Assembly: GCF_038002165.1 (NCBI RefSeq)
Contig: NZ_JBBOBR010000001.1
Span: 2,914,001 to 2,978,000 of the forward strand
Origin: Cytobacillus sp. FSL H8-0458
GTDB lineage: Bacteria > Bacillota > Bacilli > Bacillales > Cytobacillaceae
Length of the DNA stretch: 64,000 bases
Reading direction: 5' to 3'
Part shown: positions 26,777 through 34,830 of the stretch, piece after piece
Layout of the letters: every line of letters starts with the position of its first letter
How positions within the stretch are numbered: position 1 is the stretch's first letter
Made by a program: the position numbers and the translations under genes
Notes under the pieces: generated by a model
What the model saw: the letters and a program-made list of their open reading frames with translations, nothing else
Told to the model about the DNA's origin: nothing
Database searches by the model: none

Positions 26777-27982
26777 ATGTCTGATACACTATTTAAAAAA
26801 CTGGAAAGCTATTATGATGAAATGGTCTCCATCCGGCGCTATCTTCATCAGAACCCTGAAGTATCCTTTAAGGAAGAGAAGACTGCTCACTATATCAAAA
26901 CCTTTTATGAAAATCTGGGGATAGAAGTCCGTAGTCATGTCGGGGGAAATGGAGTGGTTGCCAGGATTCATGGAAGCAAACCCGGAAAGACAATTGCTAT
27001 AAGAGCTGATTTTGATGCACTTCCTATCCAGGATGAAAAGGATGTCCCGTATAAATCATTGGTCCCCGGGGTAATGCATGCTTGCGGACATGATGGACAT
27101 ACGGCAACTTTACTTGTACTGGCGAAGGCACTCAATGAACTTCGCGAGGAATTAGAAGGTACATATGTAATGATTCACCAGCATGCCGAGGAATATGCTC
27201 CAGGCGGAGCGTTATCGATGATTGAAGATGGCTGCCTTGAGGGTGTCGATGCCATTTTTGGAACTCACCTGTGGGCATCAGAACCAACAGGGAAAATTCA
27301 ATATCGAGTTGGTCCATTTATGGCGGCAGCAGACAGGTTTGAAGTTACCATCCAAGGAAAAGGCGGGCACGGAGCACAGCCTCACAAAACGAAAGATGCG
27401 ATCGTAACTGCCTCCCAGCTGGTTGTCAATCTACAGCAAATCGTCAGCAGAAAAGTAAATCCAATTGACTCTGCAGTTGTAACAGTTGGATCCTTCGTTG
27501 CTGATAACGCATTTAATGTAATTGCCGATAAAGCAAAATTGATCGGTACTGTCCGCACATTTAACGAAGACGTCCGCACTAATATCGAAGCGGAAATCGA
27601 GCGCATTGTCAAAGGAACATGCTACACAGCAGACAGCGGCTATGAGTATCGGTTCCATAGAGGCTACCCTGCTGTTGTGAATCATAAAAAAGAAACTGAA
27701 TACCTGGCTGAACTGGCAGGGGAAATTGATGAAGTCAGATGGGTAGAAGAAACAGACGCTGAAATGGGCGGCGAAGATTTCGCATACTATTTGCAGCATG
27801 TGAAAGGCACCTTCTTCTTTACCGGGGCAAGACCTGAAAATACATCCGAAAATTACCCGCACCATCACCCCAAATTTGATATTGATGAAAAAGCCATGCT
27901 GATCGCAGCCAAAACACTGGGAGCAGCAGCCTTAAACTATCATAGCTTTCAGCAGAGCAAGGACTCTGTTGAAGTAGGTTAA
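26777..27982 (+). CDS. yhaA: M20 family amidohydrolase (YhaA)
   Basis: 401-residue zinc amidohydrolase of the aminoacylase/carboxypeptidase branch. Metal ligands are visible in MHACGHDGHTATLLV, HQHAEEYAPGGA, and near the C-terminus the family-typical ENYPHHHPKFDID. The dimerisation domain (FEVTIQGKGGHGAQPHKTKD) interrupts the catalytic domain. It would deacylate N-acyl amino acids. The ATG at 26777 follows AGGAGAGG; the upstream frame extension is unlikely to be translated. Neighbour of ecsC as yhaA is in B. subtilis. Confidence 0.9.
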   Translation: MSDTLFKKLESYYDEMVSIRRYLHQNPEVSFKEEKTAHYIKTFYENLGIEVRSHVGGNGVVARIHGSKPGKTIAIRADFDALPIQDEKDVPYKSLVPGVMHACGHDGHTATLLVLAKALNELREELEGTYVMIHQHAEEYAPGGALSMIEDGCLEGVDAIFGTHLWASEPTGKIQYRVGPFMAAADRFEVTIQGKGGHGAQPHKTKDAIVTASQLVVNLQQIVSRKVNPIDSAVVTVGSFVADNAFNVIADKAKLIGTVRTFNEDVRTNIEAEIERIVKGTCYTADSGYEYRFHRGYPAVVNHKKETEYLAELAGEIDEVRWVEETDAEMGGEDFAYYLQHVKGTFFFTGARPENTSENYPHHHPKFDIDEKAMLIAAKTLGAAALNYHSFQQSKDSVEVG

Positions 27983-28032
27983 TAAGCGGATATTTGAGCG
28001 CATTGCATGACACTCGCCTCAGGCTGATTATA

Positions 28033-28075
28033 AAAAAATAGCCCCAAGCCTAATCAGGCCTTGGGGCTGTTTTCA
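28033..28075. terminator. Bidirectional terminator between yhaA and ecsC
   Basis: AGCCCCAAG (28040-28048) and CTTGGGGCT (28061-28069), A-run before and T-run after; it overlaps the 3' end of ecsC. Confidence 0.82.
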
Positions 28076-28775
28076 ATATCCGCAGACGGTAAGCATTTTT
28101 AGCGGTTTCACCTAAGTGGTCAAGCAAATTATAGTTCGCATACGCCCCGACAGCAGCACCTATTCCCGGCACCAGCTGGAGCATTTTAACAAAGTCGATA
28201 TAATCCCGGTATTCCTGCTGAAATGCCTTCCAGTCCATGTCAGCCAGTGTTTCTTTCCGGTCATCCCATCCTTCAATCAGCATTAGCGTTTCTTTCCTTT
28301 TATCATCACTGGAAAATGCAAGCTGAAAAACGTGGAGGAGAAACAGGCGCTCCTCATAATCATTTGTATCAAATCCATATATGGAGGCAGATTCAAAAAG
28401 AAATTTCATCTTAATGCTCAGCAGCAAGGGAAAATCAGCAATGCCAAGGAGTATTCCCCCTGCCCCGGTTCCGGCACCTTCGACAGCAGCTGTTTTGCGA
28501 TATGTCGAAATCTTCTCTTCCAGCATGTGATCCATCATTTCCAGGCTGCGGCCGGCAGATTGTTTTTTTTTGGTGAGTGCATTCGATCCAATCAAAGTTG
28601 CCTTAACCATATTCTTAATGCTGTCTGTAATAATTTGATGAGCTTTTTCAGGTATTATACTATTTACCTTTATCTGAGCTTTTTTGGAAAGGCGATTCAG
28701 CATACTGGAGCGCTTGTTGATCCGTCTCTTCCATTCTTCAATTTCATAATATGCCTTTAATTCATACTCCTTCAT
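28050..28775 (-). CDS. ecsC: EcsC family protein
   Basis: 241-residue protein of the EcsC family. The central glycine-rich hydrophobic part (EGAGTGAGGILLGIADFPLLLSIKMKFLFESASIYG) and the C-terminal VPGIGAAVGAYANYNLLDHLGETA are typical. It sits 64 bp after ecsB, so it belongs to the ecsABC cluster. The role of EcsC is unknown; Ecs is required in B. subtilis for secretion, competence and intramembrane proteolysis by RasP. No catalytic motif is seen. Confidence 0.88.
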   Translation of the reverse strand: MKEYELKAYYEIEEWKRRINKRSSMLNRLSKKAQIKVNSIIPEKAHQIITDSIKNMVKATLIGSNALTKKKQSAGRSLEMMDHMLEEKISTYRKTAAVEGAGTGAGGILLGIADFPLLLSIKMKFLFESASIYGFDTNDYEERLFLLHVFQLAFSSDDKRKETLMLIEGWDDRKETLADMDWKAFQQEYRDYIDFVKMLQLVPGIGAAVGAYANYNLLDHLGETAKNAYRLRILKTAPRPD

Positions 28776-28838
28776 TTTCCTACCTGCCTTTTTTCAGGAT
28801 GACTCTATATACGCACAAAAGACAGCAAAGGTTTCATT

Positions 28839-30059
28839 TTAAGCCCGGCTGCCTGCCAGCCGTTTCTGAATATAGATATGAGTATATACATATGCAAATA
28901 AAACTCCAACGGCTAACGCTAAAAGCGAAGCCAGCCATCCGCCATTTGCCAGTACAGCCAGCGATAATAAGAGTGCCTGTACATAAAGTATTCCTGTCAG
29001 CAGCTGTTTAAAGGACTTCTCCTTTATATTCCCTTTAACCGGATATAAATTCACCCACAGCTTATCCTGATGGTGATTCCATAGCGGCAGCAGCTGAAAG
29101 CCGGTTAGGTACATGAATAGCGGCACAAGCAGGATTTGTCCCATTCCATACGAAATCAAATAAATTGCTCCAGCCCCAATAAGAGATAAACGAATGAATA
29201 AACCGAAGTAATCACCGGAACGGAGAAATGTACGGACATAAAGATTTTTAAAAGTTGCATCCTGTTTGAATGGAATACCTGAAAGCAGCCAATCAAGCCA
29301 CTTCCGTCTTTTTACGCGGTCTTTCAGCTTTGGAACATCTGTAAACATATTGGCCAGCCTGTAGAAGGAGGTCATCCTTCTCTCCTCCTGATCAATCAAA
29401 TATTCCCATTTTAGCCCTTTATCCCTGGATTTCATGCTGAAGAACAAATACAGCAGGATTAGCAGCACACCTGCTGCCAGCATGAAAATAGGGGAAGCGC
29501 CGCTAAAAAGAAAATATAGAAACACAGCGTTAACAGCATAACGGACACATGCATCCAATATGTGTACGCTTGTTTCGATATAATATTGTATCTTCCAGCG
29601 TATCAGCAAATTGATCATTTTCAGCGACAGCAGGATCAGCAGAAAGGGTAAAAACACTTTAAAATTGCCATCATTCACCGCTGCATACAAGGGCAATAAA
29701 ACTCCCAGCCCCATAACTAGGAGATATGCATGCACAAAAAAGCTGACTGCCATCGAACGTCTGAAATAACCTGAAAGCCTGCCTTCAAGCGGCAGCAGAA
29801 AAATTTTGTCTGCTTCAGAAAAGAATGTATAAATCGGGCTGTATGTAACCAGGAGAGCTAAGATGATTGCGATAATCTCTGCAGCAGGAAAATCACCGGG
29901 CAGGTTTTTTATCCACTCCTGATAATAAAAAGCTGCAGTTCCCAGAAGAAACACCATGACAATGACAATATGGCCATTAAAAATATAACGGAGATAGCGG
30001 GAAAGCTCTTTGACAGTCCTCCCGAATCTCTCCTTCCATAATTGTTTTTCATCAAACAT
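28839..30059 (-). CDS. ecsB: ABC transporter permease EcsB
   Basis: 406-residue membrane subunit with about ten hydrophobic segments. The N-terminal FDEKQLWKERFGRTVKELSRYLRYIFNG matches EcsB. The ATG at 30059 overlaps the ecsA stop by 8 bp, so the two are coupled; GGAAGAAG is just upstream. With EcsA it forms an exporter-type ABC transporter whose loss in B. subtilis lowers protein secretion and RasP activity. Substrate unknown. Confidence 0.9.
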   Translation of the reverse strand: MFDEKQLWKERFGRTVKELSRYLRYIFNGHIVIVMVFLLGTAAFYYQEWIKNLPGDFPAAEIIAIILALLVTYSPIYTFFSEADKIFLLPLEGRLSGYFRRSMAVSFFVHAYLLVMGLGVLLPLYAAVNDGNFKVFLPFLLILLSLKMINLLIRWKIQYYIETSVHILDACVRYAVNAVFLYFLFSGASPIFMLAAGVLLILLYLFFSMKSRDKGLKWEYLIDQEERRMTSFYRLANMFTDVPKLKDRVKRRKWLDWLLSGIPFKQDATFKNLYVRTFLRSGDYFGLFIRLSLIGAGAIYLISYGMGQILLVPLFMYLTGFQLLPLWNHHQDKLWVNLYPVKGNIKEKSFKQLLTGILYVQALLLSLAVLANGGWLASLLALAVGVLFAYVYTHIYIQKRLAGSRA

Positions 30060-30792
30060 AATCTTCTTCCTTTGTGAGCTGGATATATAAATCATCGAGG
30101 GTTGCTCCCGGCATTGCAAATTGCTGCTGCAGCTCTGCTAATGTTCCCTTCGCCCTTACTTTGCCTTCATGTAAAATCACAAAACGATCACAATACCTTT
30201 CAGCTGTAGCAAGAATATGGGTGGACATAAGAATGCCCGCACCGCTCTCTTTCATTTTCTTCATTAAATCAAGAAGTGACTGAATCCCAAGCGGATCCAG
30301 ACCTACAAATGGTTCATCAACAATGTATAATGACGGCTGCACCAAAAAAGCGCACATGATCATTACTTTCTGCTTCATTCCTTTAGAAAAGTGAGCCGGA
30401 AACCACTTCAGTCTTTTTTCCATTCTGAATTCCTTCAGGAGTGTTTCCACTCTTGGTTTATACTCTGTTTCAGGCAGACCGTATGCCATGGCTGTAATAC
30501 GCAGATGCTCTTCGAGTGTTAGTTCATCATACAAAATCGGGGTTTCCGGAACAAAAGTGAATTGCTTGCGATAGCCTTCCTTATCCTTAAGGAATTGCAT
30601 GCCATTGATCGTTATTTCGCCCTCTTTCGGTTCCATTAAGCCAATTACATGTTTAATGGTCGTACTTTTTCCGGCACCGTTAAGGCCAATCAGGCCAACG
30701 ATTTCATTTTCTCCCACCTCAAAGGAGACATCCTTTAAGACCGGGTTTCTCGTATAGCCGCCGGTAACATTTTTAATCTCAAGCAGCGCCAT
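30052..30792 (-). CDS. ecsA: ABC transporter ATP-binding protein EcsA
   Basis: 246-residue ATPase starting MALLEIKNVTGGYTRNPVLK. Walker A GLNGAGKST, degenerate signature HFSKGMKQKVMIM, Walker B LYIVDEPFVGLDP, H-loop MSTHIL. AGGAAGGA precedes the ATG; the longer in-frame extension to 30894 lies in the promoter region and is unlikely. First gene of ecsABC, divergent from the repeat region and hit. Length matches B. subtilis EcsA. Confidence 0.93.
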   Translation of the reverse strand: MALLEIKNVTGGYTRNPVLKDVSFEVGENEIVGLIGLNGAGKSTTIKHVIGLMEPKEGEITINGMQFLKDKEGYRKQFTFVPETPILYDELTLEEHLRITAMAYGLPETEYKPRVETLLKEFRMEKRLKWFPAHFSKGMKQKVMIMCAFLVQPSLYIVDEPFVGLDPLGIQSLLDLMKKMKESGAGILMSTHILATAERYCDRFVILHEGKVRAKGTLAELQQQFAMPGATLDDLYIQLTKEEDYV

Positions 30793-30846
30793 TCTCAACG
30801 TCCTTCCTACTATATATAAGTCCATTGTAAAAAAAGCCAAAGCAAA

Positions 30847-30876
30847 TTGTCCAGTTTGGGCAAATTCCTGTATATA
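30847..30876 (+). promoter_or_regulatory. Candidate promoter reading into the repeat region
   Basis: TTGTCC (30847-30852) and TATATA (30871-30876) with an 18-bp spacer. Transcription would begin near 30884 and run into the tandem units toward the terminator at 31290. Confidence 0.4.
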
Positions 30877-30903
30877 AATTACGAGGCAGGACATTCTAAT
30901 CTA

Positions 30904-31285
30904 TGAAGGGGAAATAAATCATTTGAACACCATTCAGATGATCAAAACTTGAAATGAGGTGTCTGTCGCAGACAGTTTCCTTTCAGTATAAGCTTCAAAC
31001 GTTCCTAATAAGGGGATGGTTGCATTGCACATGAAACCTGATGATCTTAAACACTTGATCGCTTTACCCGTAAGTGGTCACTAAGTCATTTTTTAAATGA
31101 GGTGTTTGTTAAAGACTATCATCCAAGCTTTATACGCCTGTAAAAGCATATAAAGAAAATAAGGGGATGGTCCGATTGAACAAAGATCGATTTTCTCTAG
31201 ATATGAACACAATTCATTCATAAATGAGGTGTTTGTTAAAGAGAATTTACCTGAATCAGAAACGTTCCAATAGAAGCTTCCCCTT
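30904..31285 (+). repeat. Three imperfect tandem units between ecsA and hit
   Basis: About 380 bp with a repeating two-motif pattern. Motif A (AAGGGGA, extended to AATAAGGGGATGGT in units 2 and 3) is at about 30906, 31010 and 31160. Motif B (AAATGAGGTGTYTGT, extended to ...TTAAAG in units 2 and 3) is at about 30953, 31096 and 31224. Between A and B in each unit a short frame with a TTG start 9-11 nt after motif A ends just before or inside motif B (for example TTG at 31175 giving MNKDRFSLDMNTIHS). Sequence between motifs is poorly conserved. No long gene, tRNA or T-box is recognised. Confidence 0.7.
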
Positions 31286-31289
31286 CACG

Positions 31290-31323
31290 AAGGCAGGATT
31301 CCAAGCGGATCCTGCCTTTTATT
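31290..31323 (+). terminator. Strong terminator closing the repeat region
   Basis: GGCAGGAT (31292-31299) and ATCCTGCC (31309-31316), extended by an inner CC/GG pair, followed by TTTTATT. There is no long gene upstream on this strand, implying a small transcript ends here. Confidence 0.8.
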
Positions 31324-31424
31324 CTATGAATAGAACAATGCAATAATCCTATCCCTTTTGCTTTTTTGTTTTTTGGCGGATATGGTAGAATTGTGAAAAA
31401 GATATTTGGTTAGGAGCTGACATA

Positions 31425-31844
31425 ATGAACGATTGTATCTTCTGTAAAATAATCAATGGCGAGATTCCTTCAGCCAAGGTATTCGAAAATGAGCATGTGA
31501 TGGCATTTCTGGACATAAGCCAGGTCACAAAAGGGCATACACTTGTCATTCCGAAAGTACATAAAGAAAACTTATATGAAATGGATGCTGAAACAGCCCG
31601 GAACTATTTCGAAGCTGTTCCTGAGATTGCCAGAGCCATCAAGGCCGAATTTGATCCAATTGGCTTGAATTTAATTAATAACAACGGTGAACACGCCGGA
31701 CAGACCGTTTTCCATTTCCACTCCCACCTTATTCCCCGTTATGGTGACGGTGATGGCTTAGGGGTTGTGTGGAAATCACATCAATCTGATTATTCAGCTT
31801 CAGATCTTAAGGAAATCTCTGATGCCATAAAAAAGCATCTGTAA
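31425..31844 (+). CDS. hit: HIT family protein Hit
   Basis: 139-residue histidine-triad protein. The catalytic motif HFHSHLIP has His at 97, 99 and 101. The N-terminus MNDCIFCKIINGEIPS has the Cys pair of this subgroup. HIT enzymes hydrolyse nucleoside phosphoramidates, AppppA or related dinucleotides in the cytoplasm. TTAGGAGCTGA precedes the ATG. It is divergent from ecsA as in B. subtilis. Followed by a clear terminator. Confidence 0.93.
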   Translation: MNDCIFCKIINGEIPSAKVFENEHVMAFLDISQVTKGHTLVIPKVHKENLYEMDAETARNYFEAVPEIARAIKAEFDPIGLNLINNNGEHAGQTVFHFHSHLIPRYGDGDGLGVVWKSHQSDYSASDLKEISDAIKKHL

Positions 31845-31851
31845 CCCTCTG

Positions 31852-31883
31852 ATCCTCCTGTTTTTTCAGGGGGAATTTTTTTG
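31852..31883 (+). terminator. Terminator of hit
   Basis: CCTCCTG (31854-31860) and CAGGGGG (31867-31873) with a 6-nt loop, then AATTTTTTT. Confidence 0.75.
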
Positions 31884-32016
31884 CCTCTTTTATCTCTAAT
31901 TTTTCAAAATGTTCATTTTTTTCTCTGTACAAATCAGTAAATTTTGTTAACATATTAACTATCTTTATTTCTTCACAGTGTTATAGTGAATTGATTTTAT
32001 TTTTGGAGGGAGAAAA

Positions 32017-33099
32017 ATGTACCGTGCTCTAAATTTTAATGCAGGTCCCGCTGCCCTGCCGGAAGAAGTATTAATAGAAGCGGAAAAGAGTTTGCTGAAC
32101 TTCGGCAATACTGGAATGGGCATTATGGAGCTTAGCCATAGAAGCAAGGAATATCAGGCAGTACATGATCAGGCAATCACACGTTTAAGAAGACTGCTGG
32201 CCATCCCGGATGACTTTGAAGTGCTTTTTATCCAGGGCGGAGCAAGTCTTCAGTTTTCCATGGTGCCGATGAACCTGCTGGGAAAAGACCAGGCAGCCCA
32301 TTATGTTCTAAGCGGTTCCTGGTCGGAGAAAGCTTTAAAAGAAGCAGATAAAATTGGCGAAACCGTCATTTCTGCCTCCAGCAAGGATCAAAAATACAGC
32401 TTTATCCCCGAATTCAGTCAAGATGATATTCCGGACAATGCTGCCTATCTTCATATTACCAGCAACAATACAATTTACGGTACACAATGGAAAACCTTTC
32501 CTTCAAATAAAAAAACACCATTAGTAGCAGATATGTCAAGCGATATTTTAAGCCGTCCATTGAAAGTAGAACAATTTGATTTGATCTATGCCGGTGCCCA
32601 GAAAAATCTCGGCCCTTCCGGTGTAACAGTAGTCATTATCCGAAAAGAACTTTTAAAAAGATCATCAGAAACGCTTCCAGTAATGCTAAATTACAATACA
32701 TTTGCCAATAACAACTCTTTATATAACACACCCCCTACTCTTTCAATCTATTTGCTGTCTCTTGTGCTTCAATGGGCAGAGCAGATAGGCGGCCTACATC
32801 AGATTGAAAAGGCCAATGAGAAGAAGGCAAAAATGCTTTATGATGTTATTGATGAAAGTGAAGGCTTTTACATAGGGCATGCCCATAAAAACAGCAGATC
32901 CCGTATGAATGTCACTTTTAATCTTCACAGCGAGGACCTCTCCAGGGAATTTCAGAAACTGGCAAAAGAAGCAGGATTTGTCGGGCTTGGCGGACACCGT
33001 TCTATCGGGGGATGCCGCGCATCTATTTACAATGCTGTGCCAGAACACCATGTTGAAAAGCTGGCCGCATTCATGAAAGCTTTTCAAAATAATAATTAA
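32017..33099 (+). CDS. serC: Phosphoserine aminotransferase SerC
   Basis: 360-residue PLP enzyme starting MYRALNFNAGPAALPEEV, the typical SerC N-terminus. The PLP Lys lies in IYAGAQKNLGPSGVTVV. The C-terminal GFVGLGGHRSIGGCRASIYNAV is conserved. It converts 3-phosphohydroxypyruvate and glutamate to phosphoserine and 2-oxoglutarate, and can also serve pyridoxal phosphate synthesis. GGAGGGAG precedes the ATG. A dyad GTTAA-CATA-TTAAC lies around 31947-31960 upstream, with a TATAGT -10 near 31983. Confidence 0.95.
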   Translation: MYRALNFNAGPAALPEEVLIEAEKSLLNFGNTGMGIMELSHRSKEYQAVHDQAITRLRRLLAIPDDFEVLFIQGGASLQFSMVPMNLLGKDQAAHYVLSGSWSEKALKEADKIGETVISASSKDQKYSFIPEFSQDDIPDNAAYLHITSNNTIYGTQWKTFPSNKKTPLVADMSSDILSRPLKVEQFDLIYAGAQKNLGPSGVTVVIIRKELLKRSSETLPVMLNYNTFANNNSLYNTPPTLSIYLLSLVLQWAEQIGGLHQIEKANEKKAKMLYDVIDESEGFYIGHAHKNSRSRMNVTFNLHSEDLSREFQKLAKEAGFVGLGGHRSIGGCRASIYNAVPEHHVEKLAAFMKAFQNNN

Positions 33100-33112
33100 A
33101 AAATATAACACC

Positions 33113-33140
33113 TTTGAATTCCAGTGATATATGTTATAAT
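33113..33140 (+). promoter_or_regulatory. SigA-type promoter of trpP
   Basis: TTTGAA (33113-33118), 16-bp spacer, TATAAT (33135-33140) with an extended TGT before it. Transcription would start near 33147, placing the whole TRAP site in the leader. Confidence 0.65.
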
Positions 33141-33167
33141 GAGTTAAAGTTTTTCGCTGCAGGCAAA

Positions 33168-33230
33168 GAGAGCACTGCAGGAGAGACGACAGAGCTTAGT
33201 CAGAGAATAGCAGAGGAGAGATGAGAAGTG
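33168..33230 (+). promoter_or_regulatory. TRAP (MtrB) binding site overlapping the trpP ribosome-binding site
   Basis: Leader RNA carries regularly spaced GAG/UAG triplets at 33192, 33197, 33203, 33208, 33213, 33218 and 33223, i.e. every 5-6 nt, with further GAGs at 33168 and 33181 and the GTG start at 33228. The spacing and the overlap with the AGAGGAGAG ribosome-binding site match the TRAP-mediated translational repression known for trpP (yhaG) of B. subtilis. Confidence 0.85.
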
Positions 33231-33755
33231 AATACAAAAAATTTAGTGGCCTTATCCCTATTGGTTGGGATGGGCGCAGTGCTTCATGCCGTTGTTCCAG
33301 GGTTCTTTCTCGGAATGAAACCGGACATGATGCTTACCATGATGTTTTTAGGCATAATCCTTTTTCCAGACACCAGAAGCATTTTGCTTTTAGGTTTAGT
33401 TACAGGCCTGATTTCCGGATTAACCACAACCTTTCCTGGAGGATTAATCCCGAATATCATTGATAAGCCGGTTACTGCATTTACCTTTTTCGCCTTGTTC
33501 CTGATCGTAAAGAAATTCAGGAAGAATATCGTCAGTGCAGCTGTCTTAACAGCAGCAGGAACAATCGTATCCGGAATTGTGTTTTTAACTTCGGCATACC
33601 TGATTGTCGGACTGCCGGGACCTTTCACAGCATTATTTGCAGCAGTTGTACTTCCTGCAGCTGCAGTTAACACGGCTGCAATGGTAATCCTTTATCCTGT
33701 AGCACAATCAATCGCAAACAGAACCAAGCTGACTCAGCAGACGATCAGCCAATAA
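33228..33755 (+). CDS. trpP: Tryptophan transporter TrpP (YhaG)
   Basis: 175-residue membrane protein with about five to six hydrophobic segments, starting MNTKNLVALSLLVGMGAVLHAV from a GTG. The conserved part GFFLGMKPDMMLTMMFLGI and TTFPGGLIPNIIDKP identifies the TrpP family of putative tryptophan permeases. TRAP triplets cover its ribosome-binding site, so it should be shut off when tryptophan is plentiful. Downstream of serC and closed by its own terminator. Confidence 0.9.
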   Translation: MNTKNLVALSLLVGMGAVLHAVVPGFFLGMKPDMMLTMMFLGIILFPDTRSILLLGLVTGLISGLTTTFPGGLIPNIIDKPVTAFTFFALFLIVKKFRKNIVSAAVLTAAGTIVSGIVFLTSAYLIVGLPGPFTALFAAVVLPAAAVNTAAMVILYPVAQSIANRTKLTQQTISQ

Positions 33756-33761
33756 CTATAC

Positions 33762-33796
33762 AGAAAAGCCCGCAAATAAGCGGGCTTTTTTATTTG
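33762..33796. terminator. Bidirectional terminator between trpP and the small membrane protein gene
   Basis: AAAAGCCCGC (33764-33773) and GCGGGCTTTT (33780-33789), then TTTATTT. Confidence 0.85.
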
Positions 33797-33803
33797 AAAT
33801 TAT

Positions 33804-33992
33804 TTAGAAACTGCCGACGATCAGACCCAGCAAGAACAAAAACGCACCGCCTGCTGCTAAAGCTGCTGCCCGTTTTTTCAGAACATACTTCGGAGGATAG
33901 ACTCCGGGCTTCTTTATTGAAAGGAAAAAATGAATACCTCCTAAAAACAGCACCACACTTAATGCAAAAATTCCAGCCTCTGCTCCGGACAA
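33804..33992 (-). CDS. Small two-helix membrane protein, unknown function
   Basis: 62 residues if started at the TTG at 33992, which has AAGGGGTGG 4-8 nt upstream: (M)SGAEAGIFALSVVLFLGGIHFF, a basic loop SIKKPGVYPPKYVLKKRA, and a second segment ALAAGGAFLFLLGLIVGSF. Two membrane spans with a positively charged cytoplasmic loop are the only clear features. A longer frame reaches 34112 but its extension is low-complexity and lacks a ribosome-binding site. Convergent with trpP. I do not recognise the family. Confidence 0.65.
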   Translation of the reverse strand: MSGAEAGIFALSVVLFLGGIHFFLSIKKPGVYPPKYVLKKRAAALAAGGAFLFLLGLIVGSF

Positions 33993-34186
33993 CCTGCCAC
34001 CCCTTTCGCAAAATATCCTTCTACTGAATTGTATGCCTGTTTGCGAGGAGCTATGAGGATATGGTTTACGCTTATACATTTTGTGATATAGATATAGATA
34101 TAGATAGAACACTTTTCATTTTCAGCTTTAGAAAAATGAATATTGTAGTAAAATAGACATATAAATAAGATTTTGAGGTGATGGTT

Positions 34187-34540
34187 TTGAAAGCCAAATC
34201 GTTATTGCTTGGACTATTAGCTGGCGGTGCTGCAGCAGGCATATCCACCCTATTAACTGCACCTGCTTCAGGAAGGGATACCAGACAGCAGTTAAAAGAA
34301 AACACAAGCATTCTGAAAGAGCAGCTTTTGGAATTAAAATCCGAATTGATGGCCATAAAGGAATCAGCTTCATTTGCTTCTAAGGAAGGTAAAACAGCTT
34401 TTAAGGAATTCTCAAGCGACATCAAATATTCAATCAGCAATTGGAAAAACGAAATCCTTCCCCATCAGCACAGGCTGCAGCGGGAATTGCAGGAAATTGA
34501 AACAGCCATACACGAACTTGAAACAAATATAAATAAATAG
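34187..34540 (+). CDS. yhaH: YtxH domain-containing protein (YhaH)
   Basis: 117 residues from a TTG at 34187 placed 6 nt after GAGGTGAT. Residues 2-25 (KAKSLLLGLLAGGAAAGIST) form a glycine-rich membrane helix followed by the YtxH motif LLTAPASGRDTRQQLKE; the rest is a charged coiled coil (ILKEQLLELKSELMAIKE). YtxH proteins are membrane-anchored and linked to general stress in Bacillus; the precise job is unknown. An ATG at 34181 and a GTG at 34178 are alternatives but overlap the ribosome-binding site. Upstream of hpr as in B. subtilis. Confidence 0.85.
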   Translation: MKAKSLLLGLLAGGAAAGISTLLTAPASGRDTRQQLKENTSILKEQLLELKSELMAIKESASFASKEGKTAFKEFSSDIKYSISNWKNEILPHQHRLQRELQEIETAIHELETNINK

Positions 34541-34549
34541 TAAATAAAT

Positions 34550-34590
34550 AATCCTTCTTTTTTCTTTGGTTAAAAAGGAGGATTTTTTTA
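34550..34590 (+). terminator. Terminator of yhaH
   Basis: AATCCTTCTTTTTT pairs with AAAAAGGAGGATT across a short loop, then TTTTTTATTTTT. Confidence 0.75.
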
Positions 34591-34830
34591 TTTTTGAACG
34601 AAAACTAATATATTATTAAAATGCTTCAAATTTTTTTAAAACTTTAAATTGGCTCTCATCCCTTGACCTTAAGCCTTTTATAGAAATATTTAATTATATT
34701 TCTAAAAATTTTGTAAATTTATATCTTTATTAATTTTTGTTTTATTGGCATAATGATACTATAAAAGAAAAATGAACTTCCGGCCGTATGGCCAGGAATA
34801 ATTAATTTTACAAAGTAGGTGAACTTTTGA

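Noticed and set aside
30793..30894. N-terminal extension of EcsA to 30894
   Set aside because: It lies within the ecsA promoter region and would add 34 residues absent from the known family; the ATG at 30792 has a proper ribosome-binding site.
30904..31285. CRISPR array
   Set aside because: Motifs are short, units are of unequal length (about 105-150 bp) and no cas gene is nearby.
33804..34112. Longer 102-codon version of the small membrane protein gene after trpP
   Set aside because: The N-terminal extension is a low-complexity stretch without ribosome-binding site; the TTG at 33992 is well placed.
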